A DNA stretch of 64,000 nucleotides from Corylus avellana (Eukaryota > Streptophyta > Magnoliopsida > Fagales > Betulaceae). Both the position numbers and the translations under genes were made by a program. The DNA is taken from NCBI RefSeq assembly GCF_901000735.1, contig NC_081549.1:3358942-3422941 (forward strand), read 5' to 3'. A model generated the notes under the pieces. That model made no database searches and was not told where the DNA came from. It saw nothing but the letters and a program-made list of their open reading frames with translations. This document shows positions 22,443 to 33,802 of the stretch, piece after piece (positions within the stretch are counted from its first letter, which is position 1; every line of letters starts with the position of its first letter).

Positions 22443-22685
22443 TTTGTAAAGACTCTCACGGAAGAAAAACAGAATTAAGAGTGTGCGATAATGGCAAGAT
22501 TGGCTCATTCCTGCAATGATGATTTCCTCCTTATATTCATCGTGGATCCCTAGCTTCCTGATGTATTTTAACAGCTGGTTCGAGTCATCAGGCAGTGGGA
22601 ATTCCACTCGGCTTCCACGGATACTCTGGCCGCCGGTGACAGCTAACGGGAGTTTATAAGAGGTTTTTAGTCATGTTTTATTTAA
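22443..22685 (-). pseudogene. Captured coding-exon fragment, family not recognised
   Basis: This DNA replaces a short part of the conserved 3'-flank module. On the minus strand it is open for about 75 codons and reads like a real exon, including LPLAVTGGQSIRGSRVEF and DDSNQLLKYIRKLGIHDEY. Composition differs from the AT-rich surroundings. There is no start, no clear splice sites and no target duplication. A gene fragment carried in by a transposon is the simplest reading. I do not recognise the protein family. Confidence 0.4.
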
Positions 22686-23949
22686 TTGGGTTGGACCAAC
22701 GTACATCCATAGGTTACTTCTTGAAGACCACACTTGCAACATACGATTTATTGGTAAACGAGCGCACACCGGCATTTTATCGATAGGAATCTCCTGCAAT
22801 TAGCTGTCCGGTCGTAAAAAATTTCTGTAACTAGGAAAGTGTTTTAACGGGATTTATTTATTCAAACGTATGTACAAGATTTTTATGCACGTTTAAATAT
22901 GAAAATTTTGTAAAAGAAAATGCTAAAAATTATACATTTATTTTGTTATTGTTTTATTTTGTAAATATGGACAATTGAGAGAGCGGCTGAACAACTCCCA
23001 AATGACTAAGAGTGGTTCGGACACCCGCTTACTCGTTCGTGATGGGACACATTTTAACCATTGTTCTACATGCTTCACTAGTATGTGTAAGCAGTGCAAT
23101 AAACAAATTTTACTTCGATGCGTATCAAATAATCCCTCGTACGTGTATCACGTTTAATTCCAATTGTCTGAACTAGAACGAAAGGCATAATTATCTTTTT
23201 ACCCTTTTCAGGAAAAGATGACCTCAACAAAAAATGCATTCCTTGGATGGAACCATTAACCACATGCAGCACGCATTTTTACAGAAGTATCCTCGATACT
23301 TGGCTTCACACAGTGATAAAATCATAAACTAGGAACATTTTATCAGACCAAAAAAAAAAAAAAAGGAGGTTAATTTATACCATTCTTGCTGTGTTAGGGA
23401 ATATATACTCTTTCACGTGTGTCGCATATATATAGTACTTCTTTTTGTTTGAACCACGATTCATCATGTTACATGTTTTCTCCTTAATTTCTTTAGAAAA
23501 AGATGATGATTGATAGGTTGGAAATTGGAATCATAGCATAAGTAACATTCACAAAAGTATGTATGGCAATACCCGGCTTGGGATCGGCTGCAATTGACAG
23601 GGCACAAACCGAGTTAATTTGTCTGAATAAATGTTTAAATATTTTAAGACTTGTTTAAACAAATAGACTCCATCAAGATTCTCTCTTAATTTACTATTAG
23701 GAGTAGATTCGGGTAGTCTATGCAATACCCAACTTGCCATGGGCAACCGATAGTTTATTGGGAAAAGTGTACCAAATTTCAAAGATAAATGCTAGGAGTA
23801 CTAATTCTTTTACTAACATATAGGTACTAACATGATGTGGATCGCTTATTCATTGGAGATAATTAAAACAATTAATAAAGAAAAATGCTACCTATATCCA
23901 TAAATAAGTTTCACATCATATTAGTGCTTATATGTTAATAAAAAAGTTA

Positions 23950-25045
23950 GGGGAAACTTTAGTTTGCCCCCTCTGAACTTTCAGCCGATTTGACAAAATC
24001 CCCCTCAACTTTCAAATCTCTTACTTTGCACCCCTGAACTTTGATTTGCTCTCACTTTGGATCCCTCTATTAGTTTTCAACGTTAAAGTCAAACAGTTTG
24101 ACTTTTTATGCCTATTATACATTTACCCCAAAACTACACCGTTTTAGGCTCCAAAACTACAACACCCACCCAACCCAAAACGACATTGTTTTAGGCATTA
24201 AAATTATTTTAAAGAAAAAATCGGGGTAGCTCTAGCCACCCCCCTGGCCAAAATGGGGTGGCCAGACCACCTCATTTTCGGCCAAGGGGGTGGCTGGAGC
24301 CACCCCCATGGTCGGTCTGGGGGTGGTCAAACCACCCCCAGGCCCTTAAGTGGTCACCACCTAAAGCCAAAAATAAAATAAAAGGAGATCGGTGTTTTGG
24401 GGGGTGGAGCCAAGACTGGGGTGGTTCATTACCTACTGTTTGGTATGATTGTAAACCACCTCCTAGCCCTTGGTGGTGGTCCGGCCACCCCCAAAAGGCA
24501 AAAATAAATAAATAAATAAAGGGATCGGGTGTTTTAGGGATAGTCGGACCACCCTGAAGGGCCTGGGGGTGGTTCGGCCACCTCTATATCGGTCGTATGG
24601 GGTGGCCGAAACCACTTTCCGGCCACCCCCAAAACGCCCGATCCCTTTTTTTCTTTTTCTTTTTCTTTTTCTTTTTTTGGGGGTGGCCGAACCACCCCCT
24701 TGGCCATGGGGGTGGTTCCTCCACCCCCATACCAGCCATGTCCAGCCACCCCCTCTATTTATTTATTTTTTTTAATATATATATAATTTTGTCTAGCCCA
24801 AAACGGCGTCTTTTTGGGCTAGAGGTGGGTGTTGTAGTTGTGGACAATTTCGAAATTTCAACTGGTTGATTGAAGGTATAATGGGCGTAAAAAGTCAAAC
24901 GGTTTGAGTTTAACGTTGAAAACTAACCGAAGGGTCTAAAGTGAGAGCAAATCAAAGTTTAAGGGTCCAAAGTGAAAGATTTGAAAATTCAGAGGTCCTT
25001 TGTCAAATTAATAGGAAGTTCAAAGAGACAAACTGAAGTTTCTCT
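23950..25045. mobile_element. MULE-like element with long inverted repeats
   Basis: The ends are inverted copies of about 180-200 bp: the left starts GGGGAAACTTTAGTTTG and the right ends CAAACTGAAGTTTCTCT. They are flanked by a perfect 9-bp duplication AAAAAGTTA (23941-23949, 25046-25054). The paralogous spacers near 47543 and 57457 have an uninterrupted AAATAGTTAATACTC. The middle (24230-24750) is GC-rich and dominated by GGGGTGGCC/GGCCACCCC palindromes. No transposase was recognised. Confidence 0.85.
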
Positions 25046-25285
25046 AAAAAGTTAATACTCCTAGCATTTCTCTAAAATGTATACATTAATGCCGAAGCGT
25101 GCTTTAGAAAAAAGGTGAAAAAATAGTTTCTCCTGCTCATCCATGGTACGACTTCATCAAACTCGAGTCAAAAAACAAGTTAGATACTTAGCAAAACTGT
25201 GTAACGCATTTGATTCCTGAAATGGAGTATGAATATAGTTCAAAGATCCTAAAATATTCCTCAAGGTACAGTTTCCATGTCTGCT

Positions 25286-25293
25286 TATATGAA
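25286..25293 (+). promoter_or_regulatory. Decayed TATA box of DUF247 psi-6
   Basis: TATATGAA occupies the position of TATATAAA in the paralogs. Confidence 0.4.
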
Positions 25294-25367
25294 TCAAGTT
25301 TACTACTTGAACAATAATGTCATCATTAATAACAATATAGTAAACCTGTTTGTGATGCATACTCGCC

Positions 25368-27149
25368 ATGGCTGGATTAATGAAGCATGTTATATCTGTG
25401 GACGAGTTGCCTTCGAGGAAGGCTAATGTTGGTGAAAGAAGCAGAGGCAATGACACTGATGAGGAGACACAAAGGTCGAGAATTGAAGTCCAAGTGATAG
25501 AGAAAGACAGTCCCAGCAGGCAGCAGTGGCTGGCTGAATTAGAGAAGGCAGGAGATGAAGCTGCTGATCAAAAAACTGGACCAAAGATACAAAAGGTTCC
25601 GTTCTTGCTGCGAGATCACAAAGATGCGGCCAAGTATTTTGAGCCAAGGGTGGTGTCGCTCGGTCCTATCCATCACGGTAAGCCAAAGTACCGGAAAGCA
25701 GAGAAGTACAAGCTTGTATTGGCAAACAAGTTCGTGAAGGAGAGTGGCAAGGGTAATGTAGAATATATTTCCATATAATTTTTGTGATTTGATTACGTTA
25801 TTTACAATATTGTATTCATCTACTATCTTTTCCTTGTAAACGTCATCAAGAATAAAATTAATTTATGTCTCCATATTCTTTCATTCTTCTCTCTCCACTT
25901 TCATTTTCCATTTATTTCTAAACTTGTTCATAGTATGCATGACTGCATGAGAGCCATTGACCGACGCAAGTGTTTAATTCCCAATTAATTGTCTTATGGA
26001 TTTCAATTTTTTATTTTCTTCCTGTTCTCGTCTCATCGTTTTGTCTCTGATTTTTTGCAGATAAGACAGCTGAAAGTTTGTACGCCCAAATTGAGAAGAA
26101 AATCAGCAAACTGAAGGAGTACTTCAATGAGGAGGTGACCGCCAACAAGTATGACGACGAGAAACTCGCCAGGATGCTGTTCGTGGACGGGTGTGCAGTA
26201 TTACAATTCATTTACTACCATGAAGCTGAAAAGAAATTCAAAGATGAGAAAATTAAAAACGATCAAGTGGCCTTTTGGAAACACGATTTGTTCTTGTTGG
26301 AGAATCAACTTCCTTATCAATTCCTCGAGGATTTGATGGAGTTGGGTTTGATGGAGTTGAGCGAGAAGGAAGAGACCTTGAAGAAGTCGATCGACAATTT
26401 CATTGAAAATCATGCAAATTGCGAGGATCGTAAAAAGATCTGCAGCACAGAAAAGCCTGCCCATCTTCTCGATCGTCTGCGAACAAGACTCCTTTTCCTT
26501 GGTGATGAGGAAAAGAAAAGAAACAACAAAAGCAGTACTGAGAATACTGAAGGATTGGCCCATCTTCTCCATCGCTTGCGAACAAGACTCCTGTACAACT
26601 AACTCCTTGGCAGACATATCTTTTTCCGACAAATCCATTAATGTCTACCCTGGATACCTTTCTCTTCCTCCAATAATAGTGGATGACTCAATGGGGCCAA
26701 AGTTGTTGAACTTGGTAGCCTATGAGATGTGTCCAAATTTCGACAATGACTTCGGCATCACCTCGTACATATGCTTCCTCGATTCACTCATTGATCATCC
26801 CGAGGACGTGAAGGAGCTGAGGAAAGCGCACATACTCCACAACCTCCTTGGCAGCGACAAAGAAGTGTCTCAACTCTTCAATGAAATAGCCACTGACTTG
26901 GTTCCTAATCCCGAAATATATTCCTTCGTCAAAAAGCAGATTCAAAAGTGCTACGACAGCAAGTGGAAGACCTGGATAGCTCAGTGCTACAACGACCATT
27001 TCAGCAGTCCCTGGACAATTGTGGGTTTCCTCGCCGCATTCTTAGCACTTGCTCTAACTGTCCTCCAGACTTGGTACTCTGTCCGTGGCTCTCCCTCTGA
27101 CTCCAAAGATCGCTCTTCCTCTGCCCCCACAATTCCCAAAAGGTACTGA
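25368..27149 (+). pseudogene. DUF247 copy 6, frame broken by a local replacement (psi-6)
   Basis: Exon 1 is 25368-25752 (ATG in GCCATGGCT), the intron 25753-26060 is the same 308 bp length as in copy 3, and exon 2 starts at 26061. The frame is open through HLLDRLRTRLL, then 61 bp expected from copy 4 are replaced at 26555-26592 by 38 bp nearly repeating the HLLDRLRTRLL codons. The net -23 bp shifts the frame to TAA at 26600-26602, leaving a 308-aa product without the C-terminal third and membrane anchor. Downstream, the rest of the gene is undamaged in another frame to TGA at 27147-27149. A separate two-residue difference near 26343-26360 duplicates the MELG/MELS codons. A truncated soluble product is possible but untested. 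Confidence 0.8.
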
Positions 27150-29590
27150 AAACATTTTTGCTTTTATCTTTCCAAGTACATGCATCCACCTATATATATA
27201 TCCAGATTCTTTGCATCTCAGTTTGTTGTCCCCAAATAAAAGTAACCCCAGTAGATCTGCATGTACATCCAGGTCCATGGGATTCCATTTATTTCCTTTT
27301 GCTTTTGTGTTTGCGTGTAAAATAAGTCGGTGTGAATGCATCTTATACCTTTATTGATGTAATGTGTAGTTTAAATATGAATATTTGATATATATACTTA
27401 TGATTTTAATTGCATGTGATGAAGTCTATGATTCAATATATACATCACTTGTAAGCAAACAACAAGACTATAACATATTAACTACTATATATATGATTGA
27501 ATAACTAGTACTCTTGGTGATCATTAAAGTAAAAACTTCTGGTTAATATTTTTGCATTCAGAATGCATGGAAATACACCATCATAAAAATTGTCTTCTAC
27601 AAATTACTGTCACTTGGAAGGCATTTCACTAAAGAATTGCCACAATGTACCCCAACCAATTGGGTTGCATGCACTAACGTCCCAACACCTTGGTGCCCCT
27701 GCATCGCATATATAGGTTACGTCTTGAAGACCACATGCACTCGCAACATACGATTTATTAGTAAACTAGCGCACACCGGCATTCTATCGATCACGATCAT
27801 CTACAATTGGGTGTCCATTTGTAAAACATTTATGTAATTACGTGACAATTTTAATGGGATCTACTTATTCAAATAAGTGCTCAAATGGTAAGGAATCTCT
27901 TTTAATTGTGAGAGGCCTCCTAGTTAGACATGTGACCTTCATCTTCATCTGGAACTTCTCACAATCCAACTCTATCACCAAATTGAGTCAAAAGAGAGGG
28001 TCTCTTGGATTTGAACAATCCACTAAGAAATTAAGTTCCTTGCCATTGCAAATCACACATATAATTGAGCAACCCTCATAGCTGCAAAAATATTAAGGTG
28101 ATGACAAGGTGCTTAATTGACTATCAGTCGATAATCATATCATGGGACAGTGTGCAATGGTTTGTAGTGTGTAATGGTCAATCTCATCGTATAATGAATG
28201 ATAACATGAGGTAATGTTTTGAAGGGAATATATACTAATTACCGGCTCAAGCCTCAAATTGATACTCCTTTTTTGTGACATTTCATTCTTAATTTCAAAC
28301 TACCAATTAGCCTCTCCATAAAATATCCATCTTCAAATGAACGAAAAAATTGCAACAAACGGTAAACCATATTCTCATGGTTTCAAGGCTTGAGCCCTAA
28401 AAGCTGGCCCCTTTTCTCTAGGTTTTCTTTCTTTTCTCTCTAGCGCCGTCAGAGAGCAAGAAAGGAAAAAGCCTGAGGAGGAGGGAAGAACAAGTTCTTC
28501 CCTCCTCTCCTCCCCTCTTCTATCCCTATTTCCTCTCTCACCATGCTGCTTCCCCTCTTTTCTCCGGTTATTTCCACCTCTTTTGAGGTCTTATCCATCG
28601 CCTTGTGCGATTTATCCAATCTCATCCGAAAATCACAACTTCAGCCTAACCTCCGACGCTCCACCATGTTTCAGCCAATCACTTGTTTAAGATTGCATTA
28701 AGGAGCTCTAAAAGTATTTTTAATATATAAAAAACAAGGCAAATAAAAAATAAGACATTTTGGTAAAAAAAAAAAACTAACAAATAAACAAAAAATATTT
28801 TTTAATTTTTTTTCCTCTAAAAAGGCTAAAACTCACTTTTGAGAAATATATATATATATATACACACACACGAAGCTTTTTCTAAAACACTATTTTCTAA
28901 TATGAAAGCTTCTATTTCTTGACACAAACCCAAACATACCCTAAAAAGTACTTTTAATATATAAAATTTATGCCAAGCAAAAATGAGTCTATTTGGTAAA
29001 TGTTTTTTTTTTTTTTTTTTTTTTTGGACTTTTTACTCTTAAAAAGTTCAAAACTATATTTTGGGAAAAGCTTGAAAATGATTATTATTATTATTATTAT
29101 TTTCAGAAGCTCATTCTTTTTTGCTTTAAGTTTTTTATAAGCAAAAACTCTATTTTCCAATGTAATTCCAAATAGGCGGTGGATCCAACAAATTTTACAT
29201 CAATGCCGATGCGTATCGATTAATCTCTTGTAGGTGTATCACGTTTAAATCCAATTGTGTGAAGAACGAAAGGCATAATTATCATTTTGGCTTTTTCAGG
29301 AAAAGAAAAGCACCTCAACGTACAAAGTGTATTTCTAGGCTGGAAAAGCACGCATTTTTACAAAAATATGCTTTATACTTGGCTTCCCACGATGATAAAA
29401 TAATAAACGAAGCAAAGTTAGTTTTATCGAGGAATAAAAAGTTCATACCAGACTTGTTCTGTTAGGGAATAGCCTTCATGTGTATCACATTTATAGTTCT
29501 TTTTGTTTGATTCCTGACTTGGTATATGAATGTAGTTAATTCGAAGATCCTAAATTCCTCAGAGCGACAGTTTCCATGCATGTCTCTGCA
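27150..29590. other. Spacer between DUF247 copies 6 and 7
   Basis: It contains the shared 3' module (27520-28140), a pyrimidine-rich insert (28395-28670) absent from the copy-4 flank, and an AT-rich MITE-like block (28690-29170) with CTAAAAAG / CTTTTTAG arms like those near 17.9, 40.6 and 56.3 kb. No gene was recognised. Confidence 0.55.
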
Positions 29591-29598
29591 TATATAAA
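29591..29598 (+). promoter_or_regulatory. TATA box upstream of psi-7
   Basis: TATATAAA in the conserved promoter context, although the gene downstream has lost its start codon. Confidence 0.5.
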
Positions 29599-29670
29599 GT
29601 TTACTACTTGAACAATAATGTTTTCATAACCATATATATATAGTAAACCCCTTTGTGGTGCGTACTCGCC

Positions 29671-31181
29671 ATCTCCGGAAGAGATCAGCATGTTATATCT
29701 GTGGAGGAGTTGCTTTCGAGGAAGGCTAATGTCGTTAGAGCAGAAGCTGGTGAAATAAATAGCAGAGGCAATGACGCTGCCCAAGTGACAGAGAATGACA
29801 GTACCACGAAGCAGAGGTTGGAGCAATTAGACAATGTCGTTCCAAATGAAGCTGAAAAAACTGGACCAAAGATACAAAAGGCCACGTTTTTGCTGCGAGA
29901 ACGCGAAAATGTGGCCAAGTATTTTGAGCCAAGGGCGGTGTCGCTCGGTCCTATCCATCACGGTGAGTCAAATTACCAGAAAGCAGAGGAGTACAAGCTT
30001 AGATTGGCAAACAAGTTCGTCAAGGAAAGTGGTAAGACAGCTGAAAGCTTGTACGCCGAAATTAAGAAGAAAATCAAGCAACTGAGGGAGTACTTCGAGG
30101 AGGAGGTGACCAAAAAGTATGACGACAAGGACCTCGCCTGGATGCTGTTCGTGGACGGGTGTGCTGTATTACAATTCATGCACTCTGCAGTTGAAGAGAA
30201 ATTCAAAGAAGTGAAAATTAAAAACGATCAACCTGTGTTTGGGCAACAGGATTTGTTCTTGTTGGAGAATCAACTTCCTTATCAACTCCTCGAGGATTTG
30301 ATGGAGTTGAGCGACAAGAAAGATATTTTGCACAAGTCGATCGACCGTTTCATTGAAAATCGTGCAAATTGCAAGGCTCCTAAAATGACCAGCAGCACAG
30401 AAAAGCCGGCCCATCTTCTTCATCGTCTGCGAACAATACTCCTTTTCCAGGAAAAGAAAAGCGACAACAAAAGTAGAACTGAGGAAAAGAAAAGCGACAA
30501 CGAAAGTAGTACTGAGGAAAAGAAAAGAGACAACAAAAGCAGTACTGAGAATACTGAAGGAGATTAATTGGCAGTCGTATCGCAATGTGCAGGAACTCAG
30601 AGCAGCAGGAATCCAATTGAAGCCTAGTAAAACTAATTGCTTGACAGACGTATCTTTTTCCGACAAATCCATTGTCTACCCTGGATACCTTTCTCTTCCT
30701 CCAATAACAGTGGATGACTCAACGGGGCCCATGTTCTTGAACTTGATAGCCTATGAGATGTGTCCAGATTTCGGGAATGTCTTCGGCGTCACCTCTTACA
30801 TATCCTTCCTTGATTCACTCATTGATCATTCCGACGACGTGAAGGAGTTGAGGAAAGCGCAAGTACTCCACAACCTCCTTGGTAGCGACAAAGAAGTGGC
30901 AAAACTCTTCAATAAAATAGCCACTGACTTGGTGCCTAATCCCAAAACATATGCCCATGTCAAAGAGCAGATTCAGAAGTGCTACAAGAACAAGGTGAAG
31001 ACCTAGATAGCTGAGGTCATTCACAACCATTTCAGTAGCCCCTGGGCAATCGTGGGTTTCCTCGCCGAATTTGTAGCACTTGTTCTAACTGCCCTTTCAG
31101 ACTGTGTACACGGTCCGCGGCTCTCGCTCTGACTCCGGAGATCACTCTCCCCCTCCCCCCAGATTTCCCGGAAGCTACTGA
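29671..31181 (+). pseudogene. DUF247 copy 7 with start loss, frameshifts and nonsense (psi-7)
   Basis: The start context reads GCCATCTCC where other copies have GCCATGGCC, so the ATG is lost. The frame then stays open through the leader, WMLFVDGCAVLQF and DLFLLENQLPYQLLEDL. The linker carries three 33-bp repeats. After ENTEGD a 4-bp insertion creates TAA at 30565-30567 and shifts the frame. The continuation has a TGG-to-TAG stop at 31004-31006 in the KTW motif and an extra base near 31095 in the membrane segment. The old stop is TGA 31179-31181. It has no intron. It lies convergent with MT-A, 478 bp away, as psi-9 does with MT-C. Confidence 0.9.
30448..30546 (+). repeat. Three 33-bp coding repeats in the psi-7 linker
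   Basis: Units at 30448-30480, 30481-30513 and 30514-30546 encode EEKKSDNKSST-like peptides. Copies 4 and 6 have one unit. Confidence 0.9.
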
Positions 31182-31659
31182 AAACCTGTTCGCGTTTATC
31201 TTTCCAAGTGCATGCATCCACCGTATTGTAAGCCTATATATATGCCCATATTCTATGCATCTCAGTTTGTTGTCCCCAAATAAAAGTACCCCCCCGTAGA
31301 TCTGCATGTCCATCCTGGACCATCCAGGTCCATGGGGTTCCATTTATTTCCTTTTGCTTTACTGTATGCATCTAAAATAAGTCGGAGTGAATGTATCTTA
31401 ATACCTTTATTTATGTAATGTTTATGAGATAAACATGAATATTGTTAACTGTGTCGTCCATATGCTCTAAGTTTAGACATTGCAAATGAGAAATGATTGG
31501 CGTAAAATGGCGATGTGGTAGGAACAACTGATATTATTGGTTCCAAAATTATTGACAAAGGAGATGGATTCATCAATCCATTGGAACAAAAATGGTTTTA
31601 TTGAAATTCCTATAAAATAAGCCAAGCCACGGATGATCGATCAAGCTAGGCTTTTAATT

Positions 31660-32655
31660 TTACATATTCCCCACTCTTCCAATCCTCAGATAAATAGGAA
31701 ACTTCACAACCTTCTGCTCTTTTCCATCTTCATTCCAAGCACGCTTAAAATCCTCAACCACATCATCGCTCAAAAGCTCCACACCCTTCTCCTTCGCTGT
31801 TTGATATGCTGACCACGATCTTAAGTAAATAAAATACTGATCTAAATCCATCAATTTTTCAGCTACAAACTGACATGGCCCAGTGTGATCAACTCCATCC
31901 ACCGGCTCAAACGGAAAATGGATGCTCCTATACTTGTCGTCCACTAATTTACGCGCCGGCTACCAATAGGGTTCTACAGTAATACCATAAAAGGGTTTGA
32001 AGACTGAGTCGACCGAGTCATTGACTTCTGGCACGGTGTAGCACCATGCAGCTATGACACCATGAGGTTTTTTGAGTACCCATTTCACTTGTTGGTAGAA
32101 ATTAGGGAGATCGAACCAGTGGAAGGCCTGAGCAATCGTCACAACATCCACACTTGATTGAGAATCAACTTTGCTTCCAAGCTCGGCTATAGACATGGTG
32201 GGAGGGATTTGCTGGTATGTTATATTGGGTAGCTCTGGAGCAAAAGACAGCTGCTTTGGGCTTGTATCTGTGGCTATCACATTCTTGTAGATCCCAGCTA
32301 GCTGCAAATCAAGTTGACAAATGCTGATCAATAATTTCTCAGGGTAATTTGGGCTGGTTGCATCTGCTCCCAAAATTATAGGCATGATATATCATATACC
32401 AAAGACCTGATGTTTCAGTGATGATAGAAGTGCCTTTGCCTAATATCCCATATTCAGAAAAAGGCTGCAACTTTTAAGAAGAGGAAAGGGAAAAAGAAAA
32501 CTCACAGATTGAGCAGCCTGACCGCTTCCAGTGCCGACGTCCCACGCAAGGTCTTGACCGGATGTCTTGGAAGCAATGAATTCAAACAATTCTGGAGGGT
32601 AACTAGGCTGACCCTCCGCGTAATTCTCCGCCTGTTTAATGAACAATTCTGCCAT
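31660..32655 (-). pseudogene. SAM methyltransferase MT-A with in-frame TAG
   Basis: Two exons: exon 1 32655-32506 (ATG to AAQS) and exon 2 32301-31660, joined at GT (32505-32504) and AG. The product would be 263 aa. Motif I DVGTGSGQ at 39-46, the acidic residue of ATDTSP at 62, AQAFHWFDLPNFY and GVIAAWCYTVPE mark a class I SAM-dependent methyltransferase of the plant family related to embryo-abundant and DDB_G0268948-type proteins. Codon 164 is TAG (complement of 31960-31962) where MT-B has GAG after PYW. No other lesion was seen. The short intron resembles that of MT-E. The substrate is unknown; the family is presumed cytosolic. Confidence 0.85.
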
Positions 32656-33059
32656 CTCTCCCTCTCTCCTCTCTGTCTCTTGTTTTCAGGTTGGATCTAT
32701 TCAACTTTGGCTAGAAAAAAATTTGAAGATAACAGCCCACGTGATGTGAATGAGACCCACGTTGCCAAATCTCTCAACTTTACGGGAAGGTTCAACCGAG
32801 GAAGGTTCATGGGTGTAATTCTCATATTTTAATCCAGAGCACCAAAATATGTAGTTTGGCGGAAAGTTCGAGAAAATAAATTCCGAATCATATGATTTCA
32901 AATTATTATGTTCTAATCACAATGCTTCACTAGCTAGTATTTTTAGGCATCTTAATAGGTTAGCCAAAAACTCTACATTGATCTACACCAGTGAACCCAC
33001 CATTTCCTCGGCCTGATTCAATCGTACTTTTTTATGAGATGGGTTTTTCAGCACGCATT

Positions 33060-33540
33060 AGAGGTAGTAGCCAAAATCAAATTTAGTGACTACTTATGGT
33101 CTCTTTGGATTATTTGAAGAGAGGCAGGTCCAACTTGGTCTGCCTCACTAGTTATTGCAGAACATAAGCACGTCATGGGTGACAGAGAAAGAGGCTTCGT
33201 AATCACAACGGCACGCCAAGTTGTTTTGTAGCTACACATCCACCGATCATCTAAAAATTCTTCTTATCCAAACGGCAAGCTCAAGAGGATGTAATTCACG
33301 CGTTAGAGTTTGATGGTGATAAGGTGAGTGATATTTGTAAGTGATATAGTAGGTGAGGGGGAGGAAGTATGTCAGTATGTGTAGTGGGTTGGGTGGCGGA
33401 AGAGGTTGATGACGCCGTTGATAAGGGAAGGTGGTATGCTATTCTATTTCTCGCCACACAGAATGTACAACAGGTGTTTGATATAAATACATAGAGAGGA
33501 AAGTGATGTGCTGCAATGAATATGAAAGCAGAAAAGGGAG
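33060..33540 (-). repeat. Degenerate copy of the methyltransferase-linked segment
   Basis: Homologous to 35840-36400 but with many indels. It lies between MT-A and MT-B. The small reading frames seen in the other copies are broken here. Confidence 0.65.
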
Positions 33541-33802
33541 AGTTAATTTACTGCTGATACAAACATCAAGCGCAACCTCTCATTGCTCTGTAAACAAAAT
33601 AGCAATTTTAACAATGATATTCAATATCCATCAGTTAAACTTCTAATCAATAGGATTCAACAGCAGAATTCCATTATATAAAATGGCAATGTGATCAAAA
33701 TAATTGACAGGGGAAATGGACTCAATACTCCTTTGGAACAAAATGGTTTAGTTCAGTTCCCTATGAAACGATCCACAGTTGCTCTAAGCTAGTCTTTTGA
33801 TT

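Noticed and set aside
24258..24869. Several Pro/Trp-rich frames in the 24.3-24.9 kb region
   Set aside because: They arise from GGGGTGG/CCACCCC palindromes inside a MULE-like element and appear on both strands.
30448..30546. CRISPR-like or regulatory array from the 33-bp repeats
   Set aside because: The units abut with no spacers and are in frame with a DUF247 linker in a plant genome.
32509..32901. Plus-strand frame over MT-A exon 1 and promoter
   Set aside because: It is antisense to a recognised methyltransferase exon and lacks its own support.
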